Shown: positions 25,724-34,943 of the stretch, one piece after another
How the letters are laid out: every line of letters begins with the position of its first letter
Position numbering within the stretch: position 1 is the first letter of the stretch
Source: an uncultured Lachnospiraceae bacterium
Lineage (GTDB): Bacteria; Bacillota; Clostridia; Lachnospirales; Lachnospiraceae
Assembly (NCBI GenBank): GCA_947626915.1
Contig: CANQUA010000105.1
Coordinates: 1-36,095 of the forward strand
Direction of reading: 5' to 3'
Length of the DNA stretch: 36,095 nucleotides
Notes under the pieces: generated by a model
The model's input: the letters and a program-made list of their open reading frames with translations, nothing else
Told to the model about the DNA's origin: nothing
The model's database searches: none
Program-made: the position numbers and the translations under genes

Positions 25724-26494
25724 ATGGGAAGAATTATAGCAATTGCAAATCAAAAAGGTGGAGTCGGAAAAACGACCACAGCCATAAATTTGTCCGCGTG
25801 TTTAGCTGAAGCAGATCAGAAGGTTCTTTTGGTTGATTTTGATCCGCAGGGAAATGCGACAAGCGGAATAGGATTAGAAAAGGACGAATTATCCCGCACG
25901 GTTTATGATCTGCTGGTTGGGGAATGTCAGTTGGAAGAATGTCTGGAAAGAGATGTTGTAGAAAATCTGGACGTACTTCCATCAAATATGGATCTGGCCG
26001 GTGCAGAAATAGAATTATTGGAATTTGAGAATAAAGAAAAAATTTTAAAATCACATTTACAGGCAATTGAAAAATTTTATGATTACATAATTATTGATTG
26101 TCCGCCATCTTTGAACTTGCTGACAATTAACGCATTGACTTCTGCTGATACAGTATTAATACCAATTCAGTGCGAATACTATGCTTTGGAAGGATTGAGC
26201 CAGGTATTGAATACTGTAAATCTGGTAAAGAAAAAATTGAATCCTCATTTGGAAGCCGAGGGCGTAGTATTTACGATGTATGATGCCAGAACCAATCTGT
26301 CACTGCAAGTAGTAGAAAATGTAAAAAATAATCTTAATCAAACTATTTATAAAACAATTATACCGAGAAATGTACGGTTAGCGGAAGCACCCAGTCATGG
26401 TTTGCCAATCAATCTATATGATTCAAGATCTGCAGGTGCTGAAAGTTACCGTTTGTTAGCAGCAGAAGTAATAAGCAGAGGGGTGGTGTTTTAA
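25724..26494 (+). CDS. parA: Chromosome partitioning ATPase ParA/Soj
   Basis: A 256-residue ParA-family ATPase. The deviant Walker A KGGVGKTT spans residues 11-18, [13 protein letters not shown] follows, and the Walker B-like [13 protein letters not shown] lies near 120. ATG at 25718 is also in frame but overlaps the Shine-Dalgarno AAAGGA; ATG 25724 sits 7 bases after it. It overlaps parB by one base (TAATG). With ParB and parS it places and segregates origins; in Bacillus, Soj also regulates DnaA. Confidence 0.97.
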   Translation: MGRIIAIANQKGGVGKTTTAINLSACLAEADQKVLLVDFDPQGNATSGIGLEKDELSRTVYDLLVGECQLEECLERDVVENLDVLPSNMDLAGAEIELLEFENKEKILKSHLQAIEKFYDYIIIDCPPSLNLLTINALTSADTVLIPIQCEYYALEGLSQVLNTVNLVKKKLNPHLEAEGVVFTMYDARTNLSLQVVENVKNNLNQTIYKTIIPRNVRLAEAPSHGLPINLYDSRSAGAESYRLLAAEVISRGVVF

Positions 26495-27453
26495 TGGCAA
26501 AGAACAGAGGATTAGGAAAAGGGTTGGGCGCTATATTTGGAGAAGATGTAGTTCGGGAAAGCAGTCCAAAGTATGTTTCACGTGAAACATCAGAGAGTCA
26601 GGAAAACAATGACAATCAGGAATTGAGAAAGTATAAAACAGTAAGAATTCCTCCGGAAGAAGAACCCGGAAAAGAATTTATGGTAAAGTTGTCGCAAATA
26701 GAACCAAACAGCGAACAGCCAAGAAAAAATTTTGATCAGGAACAAATTCAGGAATTGGCGGATTCCATGAAGAAATATGGGGTTCTCCAGCCTCTTCTTG
26801 TGCAGAAAAAAGAAAATCATTACGAAATTATAGCAGGAGAACGGCGCTGGAGAGCAGCCAGAGAAGCCGGACTTAGAGAAGTGCCCGTTGTCGTAAAAGA
26901 ATATTCAAAACAGCAGGCAATGGAAATATCCCTGATTGAGAATGTCCAGCGCGCTGATTTAAATCCTGTAGAAGAAGCAATGGCCTATCAGAAATTAATG
27001 CAGGAATTTGATTTAACGCAGGAAGAAATAGCGGAAAGGGTGTCAAAAAACAGAGCTACGATTACAAACAGCATTCGCCTGCTAAAACTGAACGAAAAGG
27101 TGCAGGAAATGCTGGTACAAGGCCAGCTGTCCAGCGGTCATGCGAGAGCTCTCCTTTCTCTTGAGGACAAAGAAGCCCAATATCAAATGGCCCAAAAAGT
27201 TGCAGAAGAAAAACTTAGTGTACGTGATGTAGAAAAAATGGTGAAGGCTTTTAACAAGCCGAAGAATACAAAGAAAAAAGAAGAAAAAGATATAAGCTTT
27301 ATATTCAAAGATTTAGAAGAACGTATGAAGCAGGTACTGGGAACAAAAGTAAATATAAACTGCCGGGACAATAATAAGGGAAAAGTAGAAATTGAATACT
27401 ATTCCCAGGCAGAATTGGAAAGAATTGTAGAGCTTTTAGAATCAATAAGATAA
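26494..27453 (+). CDS. parB: Chromosome partitioning protein ParB/Spo0J
   Basis: A 319-residue ParB CTPase. The N-terminus [16 protein letters not shown] is the ParA-stimulating segment. The CTP-binding ParB fold includes IEPNSEQPRKNF, GERRWRAAREAG and ENVQRADLNPVEEA (near 150), followed by a helix-turn-helix (LTQEEIAERVSKNRATITNSIRLL, split by its turn) and a C-terminal dimer domain. A parS site is embedded in codons 27-32. Whether it is Spo0J or Noc is settled by partnership with parA and the parS rather than NBS sequence. Confidence 0.97.
   Translation: MAKNRGLGKGLGAIFGEDVVRESSPKYVSRETSESQENNDNQELRKYKTVRIPPEEEPGKEFMVKLSQIEPNSEQPRKNFDQEQIQELADSMKKYGVLQPLLVQKKENHYEIIAGERRWRAAREAGLREVPVVVKEYSKQQAMEISLIENVQRADLNPVEEAMAYQKLMQEFDLTQEEIAERVSKNRATITNSIRLLKLNEKVQEMLVQGQLSSGHARALLSLEDKEAQYQMAQKVAEEKLSVRDVEKMVKAFNKPKNTKKKEEKDISFIFKDLEERMKQVLGTKVNINCRDNNKGKVEIEYYSQAELERIVELLESIR
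26574..26589. promoter_or_regulatory. parS: parS site inside the parB gene
   Basis: TGTTTCACGTGAAACA, identical to the copy at 25644, lies within the parB coding region and encodes residues VSRET and flanks. parS within spo0J is known from B. subtilis as well. Confidence 0.96.
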
Positions 27454-27468
27454 AGATGGGAGAACCCT

Positions 27469-27969
27469 ATGGAAAACAGTATGTTAAACCGATGGCCGAT
27501 CGATCCGGCTATTGTAATCATAAGTTTGGGAACGATTACGCTGTTATTGCTGATTATGACGATCATATGTATATTGCAGACGAACAAACTGTATCGCAGG
27601 TATGATAAATTCATGCGGGGAAAAGACGCGGAATCCCTGGAAAAAACGATTATGGGAATCGTTGAAGAAAACAAAGAGCTGAGGCTTCAGGACAAGAACA
27701 CAAAAGATGCGGTAAAGGTTCTTTCAAAGAGCGTCAAAGGATCATTTCAAAAATTTGGTATGGTAAAATATAATGCGTTCAAAGGCATGGGAGGAAACCT
27801 GAGTTTTGCTTTTGCAATGCTGGATATGAATAATACTGGTTTTATATTAAATTCCGTTCACAGCCGGGAAGGATGTTATCTCTATATAAAAGATGTAGTA
27901 AACGGAGAGACAGAGATTACTTTAGGCAATGAGGAAAAAGAAGCTTTGGAACAGGCGCTGGGATATTAA
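27469..27969 (+). CDS. DUF4446 family membrane-anchored protein
   Basis: A 166-residue protein with one membrane helix at about 17-37, a coiled/charged segment at 40-90 and a conserved small globular domain (KYNAFKGMGGNLSFAFAMLD at about 99-118). The family is known only as DUF4446. It follows parB by 15 bases, with GGGAG before its ATG, and this linkage recurs in clostridia. A role near the nucleoid or membrane is possible from context, but there is no direct evidence. Confidence 0.88.
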   Translation: MENSMLNRWPIDPAIVIISLGTITLLLLIMTIICILQTNKLYRRYDKFMRGKDAESLEKTIMGIVEENKELRLQDKNTKDAVKVLSKSVKGSFQKFGMVKYNAFKGMGGNLSFAFAMLDMNNTGFILNSVHSREGCYLYIKDVVNGETEITLGNEEKEALEQALGY

Positions 27970-28009
27970 AGCGGAGAATTTGTGAAAATAGTATTATATA
28001 ATATTTCAG

Positions 28010-28038
28010 TTGACGGCATGAGGAGAAGTTGTTATAAT
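28010..28038 (+). promoter_or_regulatory. gdhA promoter
   Basis: TTGACG at 28010-28015 and TATAAT at 28033-28038, 17-base spacer. The leader that follows contains a small hairpin, GCAC-GTTA-GTGC at 28041-28052, near the expected start point. AAGGAGG precedes gdhA. Confidence 0.9.
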
Positions 28039-28119
28039 TAGCACGTTAGTGCATTGCAGTGCGGAAGTTATCGAGAAAACGTAATTGCAGAAAGAAAATC
28101 ATATAAGGAGGATTTATAA

Positions 28120-29457
<1,338 letters not shown>

Positions 29458-29471
29458 ATTAAGGAGATTTC

Positions 29472-30356
29472 ATGCATAAATTTTTGCGCGCTGTTGGTTT
29501 CAGCATGTATCAAAAAAAACATGATATTGATTATTTGCTGGAGAAATTGGTACAGGAGGCCCATTTCGGGCAGATAAAGAGACTGCAGTTGGACGCGGAA
29601 ACAAATTTATGTCAGGTCCGCGCTGAAGTAGCGGCGGATTTGGGAATTGATATTTACGGGGAGATGAATGATTTCGGCAGGGTAGTTCCGGAATATTATG
29701 TGCCTTATCTGTTGAGTCATGATTTCTCCTCGGAAGCAGATTGCTCGATTCAGAGACATACGGAACGGGAAACCTACGCCGGCCTTTTGGACGAATGTAA
29801 GGTAGGCATATCTTTGATTTTTTATCTGAAAAATGTCATGGAATACCGGGAAAGGCTTATGGCGAAGGAAAATACCGAAGTAAATTATGTGAATTTATCT
29901 GCGTTATCCGTAAAAGGGACGATCCTGTTACCGGTACAGAAAAGCGCTAAACAGCTGGAATTGGCAAAAGTAGCTGCAAAAGAGCGGAACAATTTGATGG
30001 AAGCTGCGAAGCGCGGCGATGAAAATGCTATGGAAACATTGACAATCGAGGACATAGACCTTTATTCTAAGATTTCGCGTCGGGCAATGAAAGAGGACAT
30101 TTATTCTATCGTCGATACTTCTTTTATGCCGTGCGGAATTGAGTGCGATCAATATTCGATAATTGGGGATATTGTTCATATGGATTTGCTGAAAAACAAA
30201 ATTACCGGAGAAGAGGTTTATAATCTCAAAATCGAATGCAATGATATATATTTCCGCGTAGCGATTAATCGTAAAGATCTGACAGGACAGCCTGAATTGG
30301 GTCGGCGCTTCAAAGGACAGATATGGATGATGGGCGTTGCAAAATTCCAGTCTTGA
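29472..30356 (+). CDS. DUF3881 family protein
   Basis: A 294-residue soluble protein beginning MHKFLRAVGFSMYQKKHDID. I recognise the DUF3881 family, which is found mainly in Lachnospiraceae; its function is unknown. No membrane segment or catalytic motif stands out. It starts after AAGGAG, 14 bases after gdhA, so it may be cotranscribed. Its stop codon (30354-30356) lies inside the -35 box of the following tRNA promoter. Confidence 0.85.
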   Translation: MHKFLRAVGFSMYQKKHDIDYLLEKLVQEAHFGQIKRLQLDAETNLCQVRAEVAADLGIDIYGEMNDFGRVVPEYYVPYLLSHDFSSEADCSIQRHTERETYAGLLDECKVGISLIFYLKNVMEYRERLMAKENTEVNYVNLSALSVKGTILLPVQKSAKQLELAKVAAKERNNLMEAAKRGDENAMETLTIEDIDLYSKISRRAMKEDIYSIVDTSFMPCGIECDQYSIIGDIVHMDLLKNKITGEEVYNLKIECNDIYFRVAINRKDLTGQPELGRRFKGQIWMMGVAKFQS

Positions 30357-30380
30357 CGAATCAGAAATATCTGCTATAAT
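30353..30380 (+). promoter_or_regulatory. Promoter of tRNA-Arg
   Basis: TTGACG at 30353-30358 and TATAAT at 30375-30380 with a 16-base spacer, 27 bases before the tRNA. The -35 box contains the stop codon of the upstream gene. Confidence 0.85.
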
Positions 30381-30407
30381 AATATTGCTGTCGGAAATTT
30401 TATGTAC

Positions 30408-30484
30408 GTCTGCGTAGCTCAGTTGGATAGAGCGACCGCCTCCTAAGCGGTAGGTCGGGTGTTCAAGTCACCTCGCGGACGCCA
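30408..30484 (+). tRNA. tRNA-Arg(CCU)
   Basis: A 77-nt tRNA: acceptor GTCTGCG pairs with CGCGGAC (one G-U pair), D arm AGCTCAGTTGGATAGAGC, anticodon arm ACCGC-CTCCTAA-GCGGT giving CCU (reads AGG), T arm GGTGTTCAAGTCACC, discriminator G and an encoded CCA. Confidence 0.96.
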
Positions 30485-30493
30485 GCAAACACT

Positions 30494-30534
30494 GCCGAAA
30501 GCCTTGAAAATCGAGGTTTTCGGCTTTCTTTATT
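30494..30534 (+). terminator. Terminator of tRNA-Arg
   Basis: GCCGAAAGCC (30494-30503) pairs with GGTTTTCGGC (30515-30524), one G-U pair, followed by TTTCTTTATTT. Confidence 0.85.
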
Positions 30535-30611
30535 TCCGCGGGGAACGAGAAAAACGAAATTTGTTTTGTCGTTTCCTATATGCCGGAACTTTGAATTGGA
30601 AAGGGGAAAAA

Positions 30612-31016
30612 ATGAGTACGATTATTGATTTAATGATGGCAATCAGACAAAGACGCCCGGTTTTTTATCACAAGGATATAAATCAATTTGATTATTTGCC
30701 CTATTCTGAATTGGAATATGGAGAATTCGATGAGAAAAAACGGATTCCTTATAAAAATGCGAATACTATCATGCTTCCAACTTATGAGGAGATTGATCAT
30801 AAGGAGATTATGCGGTTTTATGTGAGAGAGTTTGTAGAAGATAAGACAATACGGAAGCAATTATTTGATATATTGAGGCGGGATGAATATATGGATGCTT
30901 ATCTCGAAAAGCTGCGGGAATTGGAACTGTACGACGATTTTACAGATGCCTGCGGAGATATCTATTATCAGATTTTTGAGGAATGGCGTGATAAAAACGA
31001 ATTGGAATTTAAATGA
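30612..31016 (+). CDS. UPF0158-like hypothetical protein
   Basis: A 134-residue acidic protein. The reading frame runs back into the tRNA, but ATG 30612 follows GGAAAGGGG and gives a natural start (MSTIIDLMM). The layout of an aromatic segment (INQFDYLPYSELE), LPTYEEIDHKEIMRFYV, an LRRDEYMDAYLEKLRELEL middle and the C-terminal EWRDKNELEF resembles the UPF0158 family, whose role is unknown. The assignment is by general likeness only. It stands alone between the tRNA terminator and the AraC gene. Confidence 0.6.
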   Translation: MSTIIDLMMAIRQRRPVFYHKDINQFDYLPYSELEYGEFDEKKRIPYKNANTIMLPTYEEIDHKEIMRFYVREFVEDKTIRKQLFDILRRDEYMDAYLEKLRELELYDDFTDACGDIYYQIFEEWRDKNELEFK

Positions 31017-31098
31017 TAACTCGTTTTAATTCATAATGGAGAGGCCGGAACATCCGACCGCAATTCCCTCAAAAAATCGGGCAAAGTGCTTTGATTCC

Positions 31099-31107
31099 TG
31101 CTAGAAT
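31099..31107 (+). promoter_or_regulatory. Extended -10 of the AraC-type regulator gene
   Basis: TGCTAGAAT at 31099-31107, an extended -10 element, 28 bases before the start codon. No clear -35. Confidence 0.45.
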
Positions 31108-31134
31108 GGGACCAGACAAGGAGGAAACCATACC

Positions 31135-32061
31135 ATGAACTGGATCACAGGATTGCAGAAAGCCATCGACTATATTGAAGATCATTTGCTGGAGGATCTG
31201 GAATACGACGAAATAGCGGCCCAATGTTTTTCGTCGGGCTACCATTTCCAGCGGGTGTTCAGTATCCTTTGCGGCTACACTGTATGCGAATACGTCCGCA
31301 GCCGCAGGCTGTCCCTGGCTGCTACCGAACTGGCATCCACCGATATCAAGGTGATCGACGCGGCGCTGAAATACGGTTACGAAAGCCCGGACAGCTTCGC
31401 CAAAGCGTTCCAGCGTTTTCACGGCGTATTGCCGTCCCAGGTCAAAGGAGGCAGCTGCCGCCTGCGTTCTTTTTCCCGGCTTGTACTTAATTTTTCCATG
31501 GAGGGCGGTAAAGAAATGAATTACAGGATTGAAACGAAACCGGAAATGATACTGACCGGTTACCGGGTGCATTTTACAGGAGCGCCTTACGGTCCGGAGC
31601 GGGAGCGCCAGGAAGAGCAGCTTTTTGTCACGACCCGCGGGAAGCAATGGTTCCTGCGGGGAGCCGCGGACCCTTTAAACGGCGGCAGGTACCCGGATGA
31701 ATACTGCGTCATCGATCACATTGACAGCGACGGTTATGATTTCTGCTATTGTCAGGAGCTGGACGCCTGGTCACGGGAGCATTTGTACGACCACAGCGTC
31801 ACCGGTGTCGATTTCGTAGAAAGCCTCGGTCTGGAAACCATTGTTATCCCTGCGGACACATACGTCATCTTCGAGGCCAGGGACGTCAAAAACCCGATCC
31901 GCGATTATTTTGAGCGGGTCAATCAACGGGGCCGGATCCTGAGCGAATGGATGCCGGAAATGGGCTTTGAGCTGGCGGAGGGCCCGGAATTGGCCGTCTA
32001 TCACTGGCTGCCGCGGGAAGAACGCAACGTGCAGGTCTGGATGCCGGTCAGGAGAATTTGA
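31135..32061 (+). CDS. AraC family regulator with GyrI-like effector domain
   Basis: A 308-residue regulator. The N-terminal ~105 residues are an AraC/XylS DNA-binding domain with two helix-turn-helices (YDEIAAQCFSSGYHFQRVF and AALKYGYESPDSFAKAFQRF). Residues ~125-308 form an AraC effector-binding/GyrI-like domain (beginning YRIETKPEMILTGYRV), as in Rob- and SoxS-like ligand sensors that bind hydrophobic drugs. The start follows AAGGAGG. GC content is higher than in the preceding genes. The target may be itself or a transporter outside the window. Confidence 0.92.
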   Translation: MNWITGLQKAIDYIEDHLLEDLEYDEIAAQCFSSGYHFQRVFSILCGYTVCEYVRSRRLSLAATELASTDIKVIDAALKYGYESPDSFAKAFQRFHGVLPSQVKGGSCRLRSFSRLVLNFSMEGGKEMNYRIETKPEMILTGYRVHFTGAPYGPERERQEEQLFVTTRGKQWFLRGAADPLNGGRYPDEYCVIDHIDSDGYDFCYCQELDAWSREHLYDHSVTGVDFVESLGLETIVIPADTYVIFEARDVKNPIRDYFERVNQRGRILSEWMPEMGFELAEGPELAVYHWLPREERNVQVWMPVRRI

Positions 32062-32236
32062 AACCGCCAGCGGTTTCCTGTGTACTTTTCCGGTGAAGGC
32101 GCAGTGAAAAAGATTTTATCTTCGCTGTACGTGTTTTTTCCACATCTGTGTACCGTGATTTCCCGGCTGCAGCCCGGAATTTCACACTGTTAAGGACACT
32201 GCGCCGATATTCCACGCGTACAGACCAAATGGGAGC

Positions 32237-32275
32237 CTCAGTCAGTCCGGGGACAGGACCGACTGAGACTCTTTC
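32237..32275 (+). terminator. Hairpin terminator after the AraC-type gene
   Basis: CTCAGTCAGTCC (32237-32248) pairs with GGACCGACTGAG (32256-32267) with one mismatch and a 7-base loop, then ACTCTTTCT. The T run is interrupted. It lies between convergent genes. Confidence 0.65.
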
Positions 32276-32347
32276 TGCTTATATTACATTGGAATGTGAA
32301 AATAGTTGCGGTGGTGCCATGGCAATTGCAAATACTTTCGCGCTTCT

Positions 32348-33040
32348 TTAATTGATTTCAAGCTCGTTAGCCCATTCCATCACATCATCCGCAGAGGCTC
32401 CGGCAGAAAAACGGTGTCCGTCAAGCCATGCGGCTCCGCTTGCCGCAGACCGAAGCGCCGAATCGCTGCTGCCGAATCCGCTGCTGCCGGAGGTGCAGAA
32501 AGCGGCCAATGTCTTGCCGGAGGAATCATGGCTCTCAATAAATGTACTCATGATCCGCGGAGCTTCGCCCCACCAGATGGGGAATCCCAGCAGAATGGTA
32601 TCATAGGTGTTGTCAATCGTGCAGATGAAGCTCTCAAAATTGGGAGAGTTGTAGATGTCCGCAACACTGCACTCGATCGTCAGAGGAGACCGGCGAATGA
32701 TCGGCGCACCTGCGTCCCCGAGGTCATATTCAAACACAGCGGACTTATCCGCTTTCGTTCCGCTGACCGATCCCACATAGTCCGCTTCCGGCAGCATGGC
32801 CTCATCCACAAGGTTGATCGAGAGTTTTTTCGTCTCCTTGATACATCCGTTAATGAAGTGCGATGCGGCGAGGCTGACCAGCACCCGGTCATGGCCGATA
32901 ATGCCGATATGGGCGACTAACATCCATGTGGGTTTCTCTCCGTTCATGGCTCCGATCACCGTCGCCGGCGTGGGATAAAGCGCAAGCAGCGACCCAACAT
33001 TTTCTTCATAATTCAGAACCCTCCTGACTTGCAAATACAT
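32348..33040 (-). pseudogene. In-frame chimera: flavin reductase N-terminus joined to flavodoxin C-terminus
   Basis: A 230-residue frame. Residues ~10-146 match the flavin reductase-like FMN-binding family (LYPTPATVIGAM, LVAHIGIIGHDRV, LSINLVDEAMLP). From ~146 onward it is the C-terminal half of a flavodoxin (TILLGFPIWWGEAPRIMSTF, then FCTSGSSGFGSS). The reductase lacks its last ~35-40 residues and the flavodoxin lacks its N-terminal phosphate-binding loop. The start is unclear: ATG 33040 has no Shine-Dalgarno, while AGGAGGG lies 8 bases inside the frame just before a CTG at 33016. Most likely a deletion between two neighbouring flavoprotein genes; a working fusion is less likely. Confidence 0.75.
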
Positions 33041-33042
33041 TC

Positions 33043-33055
33043 TGACACTGTGTCA
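33043..33055. promoter_or_regulatory. Perfect palindrome, possible operator
   Basis: TGACACTGTGTCA, a 13-base perfect palindrome centred on one base, immediately upstream of the flavoprotein chimera and in the gap shared with the TIR-kinase. Such sites are typical of dimeric repressors. Its owner is unknown. Confidence 0.5.
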
Positions 33056-33132
33056 ATGCTGCGTTTCGAAAAAACAGACTTTTCATTGAAAAATATTAAA
33101 GTTGCAATTTATGTGGCAAACAGGCCGGTTCA

Positions 33133-33141
33133 TGGTATAAT
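33133..33141 (+). promoter_or_regulatory. Extended -10 promoter of the TIR-kinase gene
   Basis: TGGTATAAT at 33133-33141: a perfect -10 with a TGn extension and only a poor -35. The start point would be about 95 bases before the GTG start codon. Confidence 0.7.
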
Positions 33142-33242
33142 AGACAGGACAGCCAACGGTCCTGAGGTCCGGCTCCGGCACTTCTGGCCTGGAGAAGAGC
33201 GGACAACGCGGCTTTTAACAGAAGAAGGAAGGTGAATGATAA

Positions 33243-34718
33243 GTGGATTATTCAAACCTGATTAAATCGGATGACGTATCGGGCGCGCCTTATATATTTG
33301 TGAGTTATTCCAGACGGGATATGCCGCTGGTTCAGAGTGTTCTTAAAATACTAAAAGGAAACCATTTCCGGTTTTGGTATGATGAAGGACTTAAATCCGG
33401 AATAGAATGGGCGGAAGAGATTGGAAATAGAATTGATCAGTGCGATCAGTTTTTAGTTTTAATATCATCCAATTCTATCAAGTCCAAATATGTGCGAAAA
33501 GAAATTGGAATGGCGACCGACAAAGATAAAAATATCCTGGTTCTGTATCTGGAAGAGACCAATCTTACCAGCGGCCTGAAGCTGCTGCTGGGGGATATAC
33601 AGGCAATTCACAGGGAATATTTCAGCAACGAGGACGATTTCGTGCGTGCGGTCTGCGAGGCCGCATCGAACAATACATTGTATCAAAATTCCAATATATT
33701 TGACGGTTTTGTCGATTTCGAAGGAACTTTTTCGGGAGCGGCACAAAGCAGGCTGCTGGCAAGTTATAAGCTTTTGTCGCAGATTGGAAGCGGCGGGATC
33801 GGTCAGGTCTTTTTGGCCGAACATAAAAGAACAGGGGCGATGGTTGCCGTAAAATGCGGTCTGATGGATAATTCTTACCGCGGGTCCGTTACAAAGGACT
33901 GCTTTGATGCGGAGAAAAAAATATTGACAAAAATGATGAAGGACATGTGTCCATATACTCCGATCATCCTGGATTGGTTTGAGGACGAAGCACAGGTAAT
34001 CATCGTTGAGACGCTGATTGATGGAGAATCATTGAAAGAGCAGGCCTTTTATTCGGAGGAAGAAATTGTTGCAATTTGCAGGAAAGTGCTGAATATCCTG
34101 CGATATCTGCATGGCAATCATATTATTTACAGAGATATAAAACCAAGCAATCTGATCCGGGACAAATATGGAGAAGTGCATTTGATCGATTTTAATACAG
34201 CGATGGTCGTTGGAGAAAACAGCGCCAAAAAGGAAACGCTGCTCGGCACTGTGGGATTCGCTCCGCCGGAGCAGTTCGAAGAGAATGTTTCCGCTGATTT
34301 TTCTTCGGATATCTATGCCCTGGGAAAGACCATGGTATATTTGCTTTGCCCGGAACATTTTGATAAAAATTCCGGAATCCCAATCCGATATTACAGAAAA
34401 GATATTTCCGCAGAGCTGGAGGCCGTTTTGGAGAAAATGACAGCGCCTTCGCAGAGCGACAGATACCGAAGCGCGGAGGAACTGCTGCAAAAACTCGATC
34501 ATTATAAGGAGACCGGTTTAATAAACAAAATCCGGCTTCTCAGGAAATCGCGGAAGGATATAAAGGAATTTGAAACTAAAAACAGGGAGAGTATAGAAGC
34601 GCGTAAAAACGTGTTGTATGAACTGGCGGAGGCTTCACAGTCCCATGTAGGCGAGGACTTCTATAATACAGTGATTCTTTCGGATCCCGATGTAAAGGTA
34701 TCTGCCGAAAAGGAATAG
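33243..34718 (+). CDS. TIR domain-Ser/Thr protein kinase fusion
   Basis: A 491-residue protein, GTG start with GGAAGG 10 bases upstream. Residues ~15-140 are a TIR domain (IFVSYSRRD at 18-26, then FWYDEGLKSGIEWAEEI at 44-60, then LVLISSNS at 71-78); E55, E58 or E59 could be the catalytic glutamate of NAD-cleaving TIRs. Residues ~175-425 are a eukaryotic-type kinase: glycine loop IGSGGIGQV (181-189), K204, E224, YRDIKPSN with D298 and N303, DFN at 316-318 in place of DFG, and an APPE segment at 340-343. A helical tail follows. No membrane helix. Defence or signalling is inferred; partners are not in view. Confidence 0.9.
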   Translation: MDYSNLIKSDDVSGAPYIFVSYSRRDMPLVQSVLKILKGNHFRFWYDEGLKSGIEWAEEIGNRIDQCDQFLVLISSNSIKSKYVRKEIGMATDKDKNILVLYLEETNLTSGLKLLLGDIQAIHREYFSNEDDFVRAVCEAASNNTLYQNSNIFDGFVDFEGTFSGAAQSRLLASYKLLSQIGSGGIGQVFLAEHKRTGAMVAVKCGLMDNSYRGSVTKDCFDAEKKILTKMMKDMCPYTPIILDWFEDEAQVIIVETLIDGESLKEQAFYSEEEIVAICRKVLNILRYLHGNHIIYRDIKPSNLIRDKYGEVHLIDFNTAMVVGENSAKKETLLGTVGFAPPEQFEENVSADFSSDIYALGKTMVYLLCPEHFDKNSGIPIRYYRKDISAELEAVLEKMTAPSQSDRYRSAEELLQKLDHYKETGLINKIRLLRKSRKDIKEFETKNRESIEARKNVLYELAEASQSHVGEDFYNTVILSDPDVKVSAEKE

Positions 34719-34832
34719 ACTGCAATTGCTGCGGGAAAATAGATGTAAATTCTCAAAGTAAACTCTGTGGTGGGGCCTGTTTTGCAAATTTTCTAAAAAT
34801 AAAAGAAGAATAAAAAAAGACGTTCGTAACGC

Positions 34833-34862
34833 TTGACAGGCGGCAGAGGGTTGTGGTATATT
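34833..34862 (+). promoter_or_regulatory. Promoter upstream of the hydrolase gene
   Basis: TTGACA at 34833-34838 and TATATT at 34857-34862, 18-base spacer. The start point would fall in the operator at 34865-34880. Confidence 0.7.
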
Positions 34863-34864
34863 AT

Positions 34865-34880
34865 GTTAGCGGTTGCTAAC
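34865..34880. promoter_or_regulatory. Operator copy 1, GTTAGC-N4-GCTAAC
   Basis: A perfect 6-base inverted repeat with spacer GGTT, overlapping the expected transcription start. The size and symmetry are typical of TetR- or MarR-type repressor sites. Confidence 0.7.
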
Positions 34881-34892
34881 AGACGACCTTCT

Positions 34893-34917
34893 GCCGCTTT
34901 GTCAAGCGGCTTTAATT
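34893..34917 (+). terminator. Leader terminator/attenuator hairpin
   Basis: GCCGCTT (34893-34899) and AAGCGGC (34904-34910), a perfect 7-pair stem with loop TGTC, then TTTAATT. It lies between the promoter and the coding region, so full-length transcription must pass it. Confidence 0.65.
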
Positions 34918-34927
34918 AGGCCCCACA

Positions 34928-34943
34928 GTTAGCAAAAGCTAAC
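34928..34943. promoter_or_regulatory. Operator copy 2, GTTAGC-N4-GCTAAC
   Basis: Same half-sites as copy 1 with spacer AAAA, centred 63 bases downstream (about six helix turns), 45 bases before the hydrolase start. Confidence 0.7.

Larger units (their letters stand above)
34766..34928. repeat. Short inverted repeat flanking a promoter cassette
   Basis: TGGGGCCT near 34768-34777 and AGGCCCCA at 34918-34925 form an inverted pair about 150 bases apart. The enclosed DNA holds a promoter, an operator and a terminator but no gene. No clear target-site duplication is visible, so a mobile origin is only a possibility. Confidence 0.4.

Noticed and set aside
30459-30611. Upstream extension of the UPF0158-like frame
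   Set aside because: It begins inside tRNA-Arg and crosses its terminator; the ATG at 30612 with GGAAAGGGG is the reasonable start.
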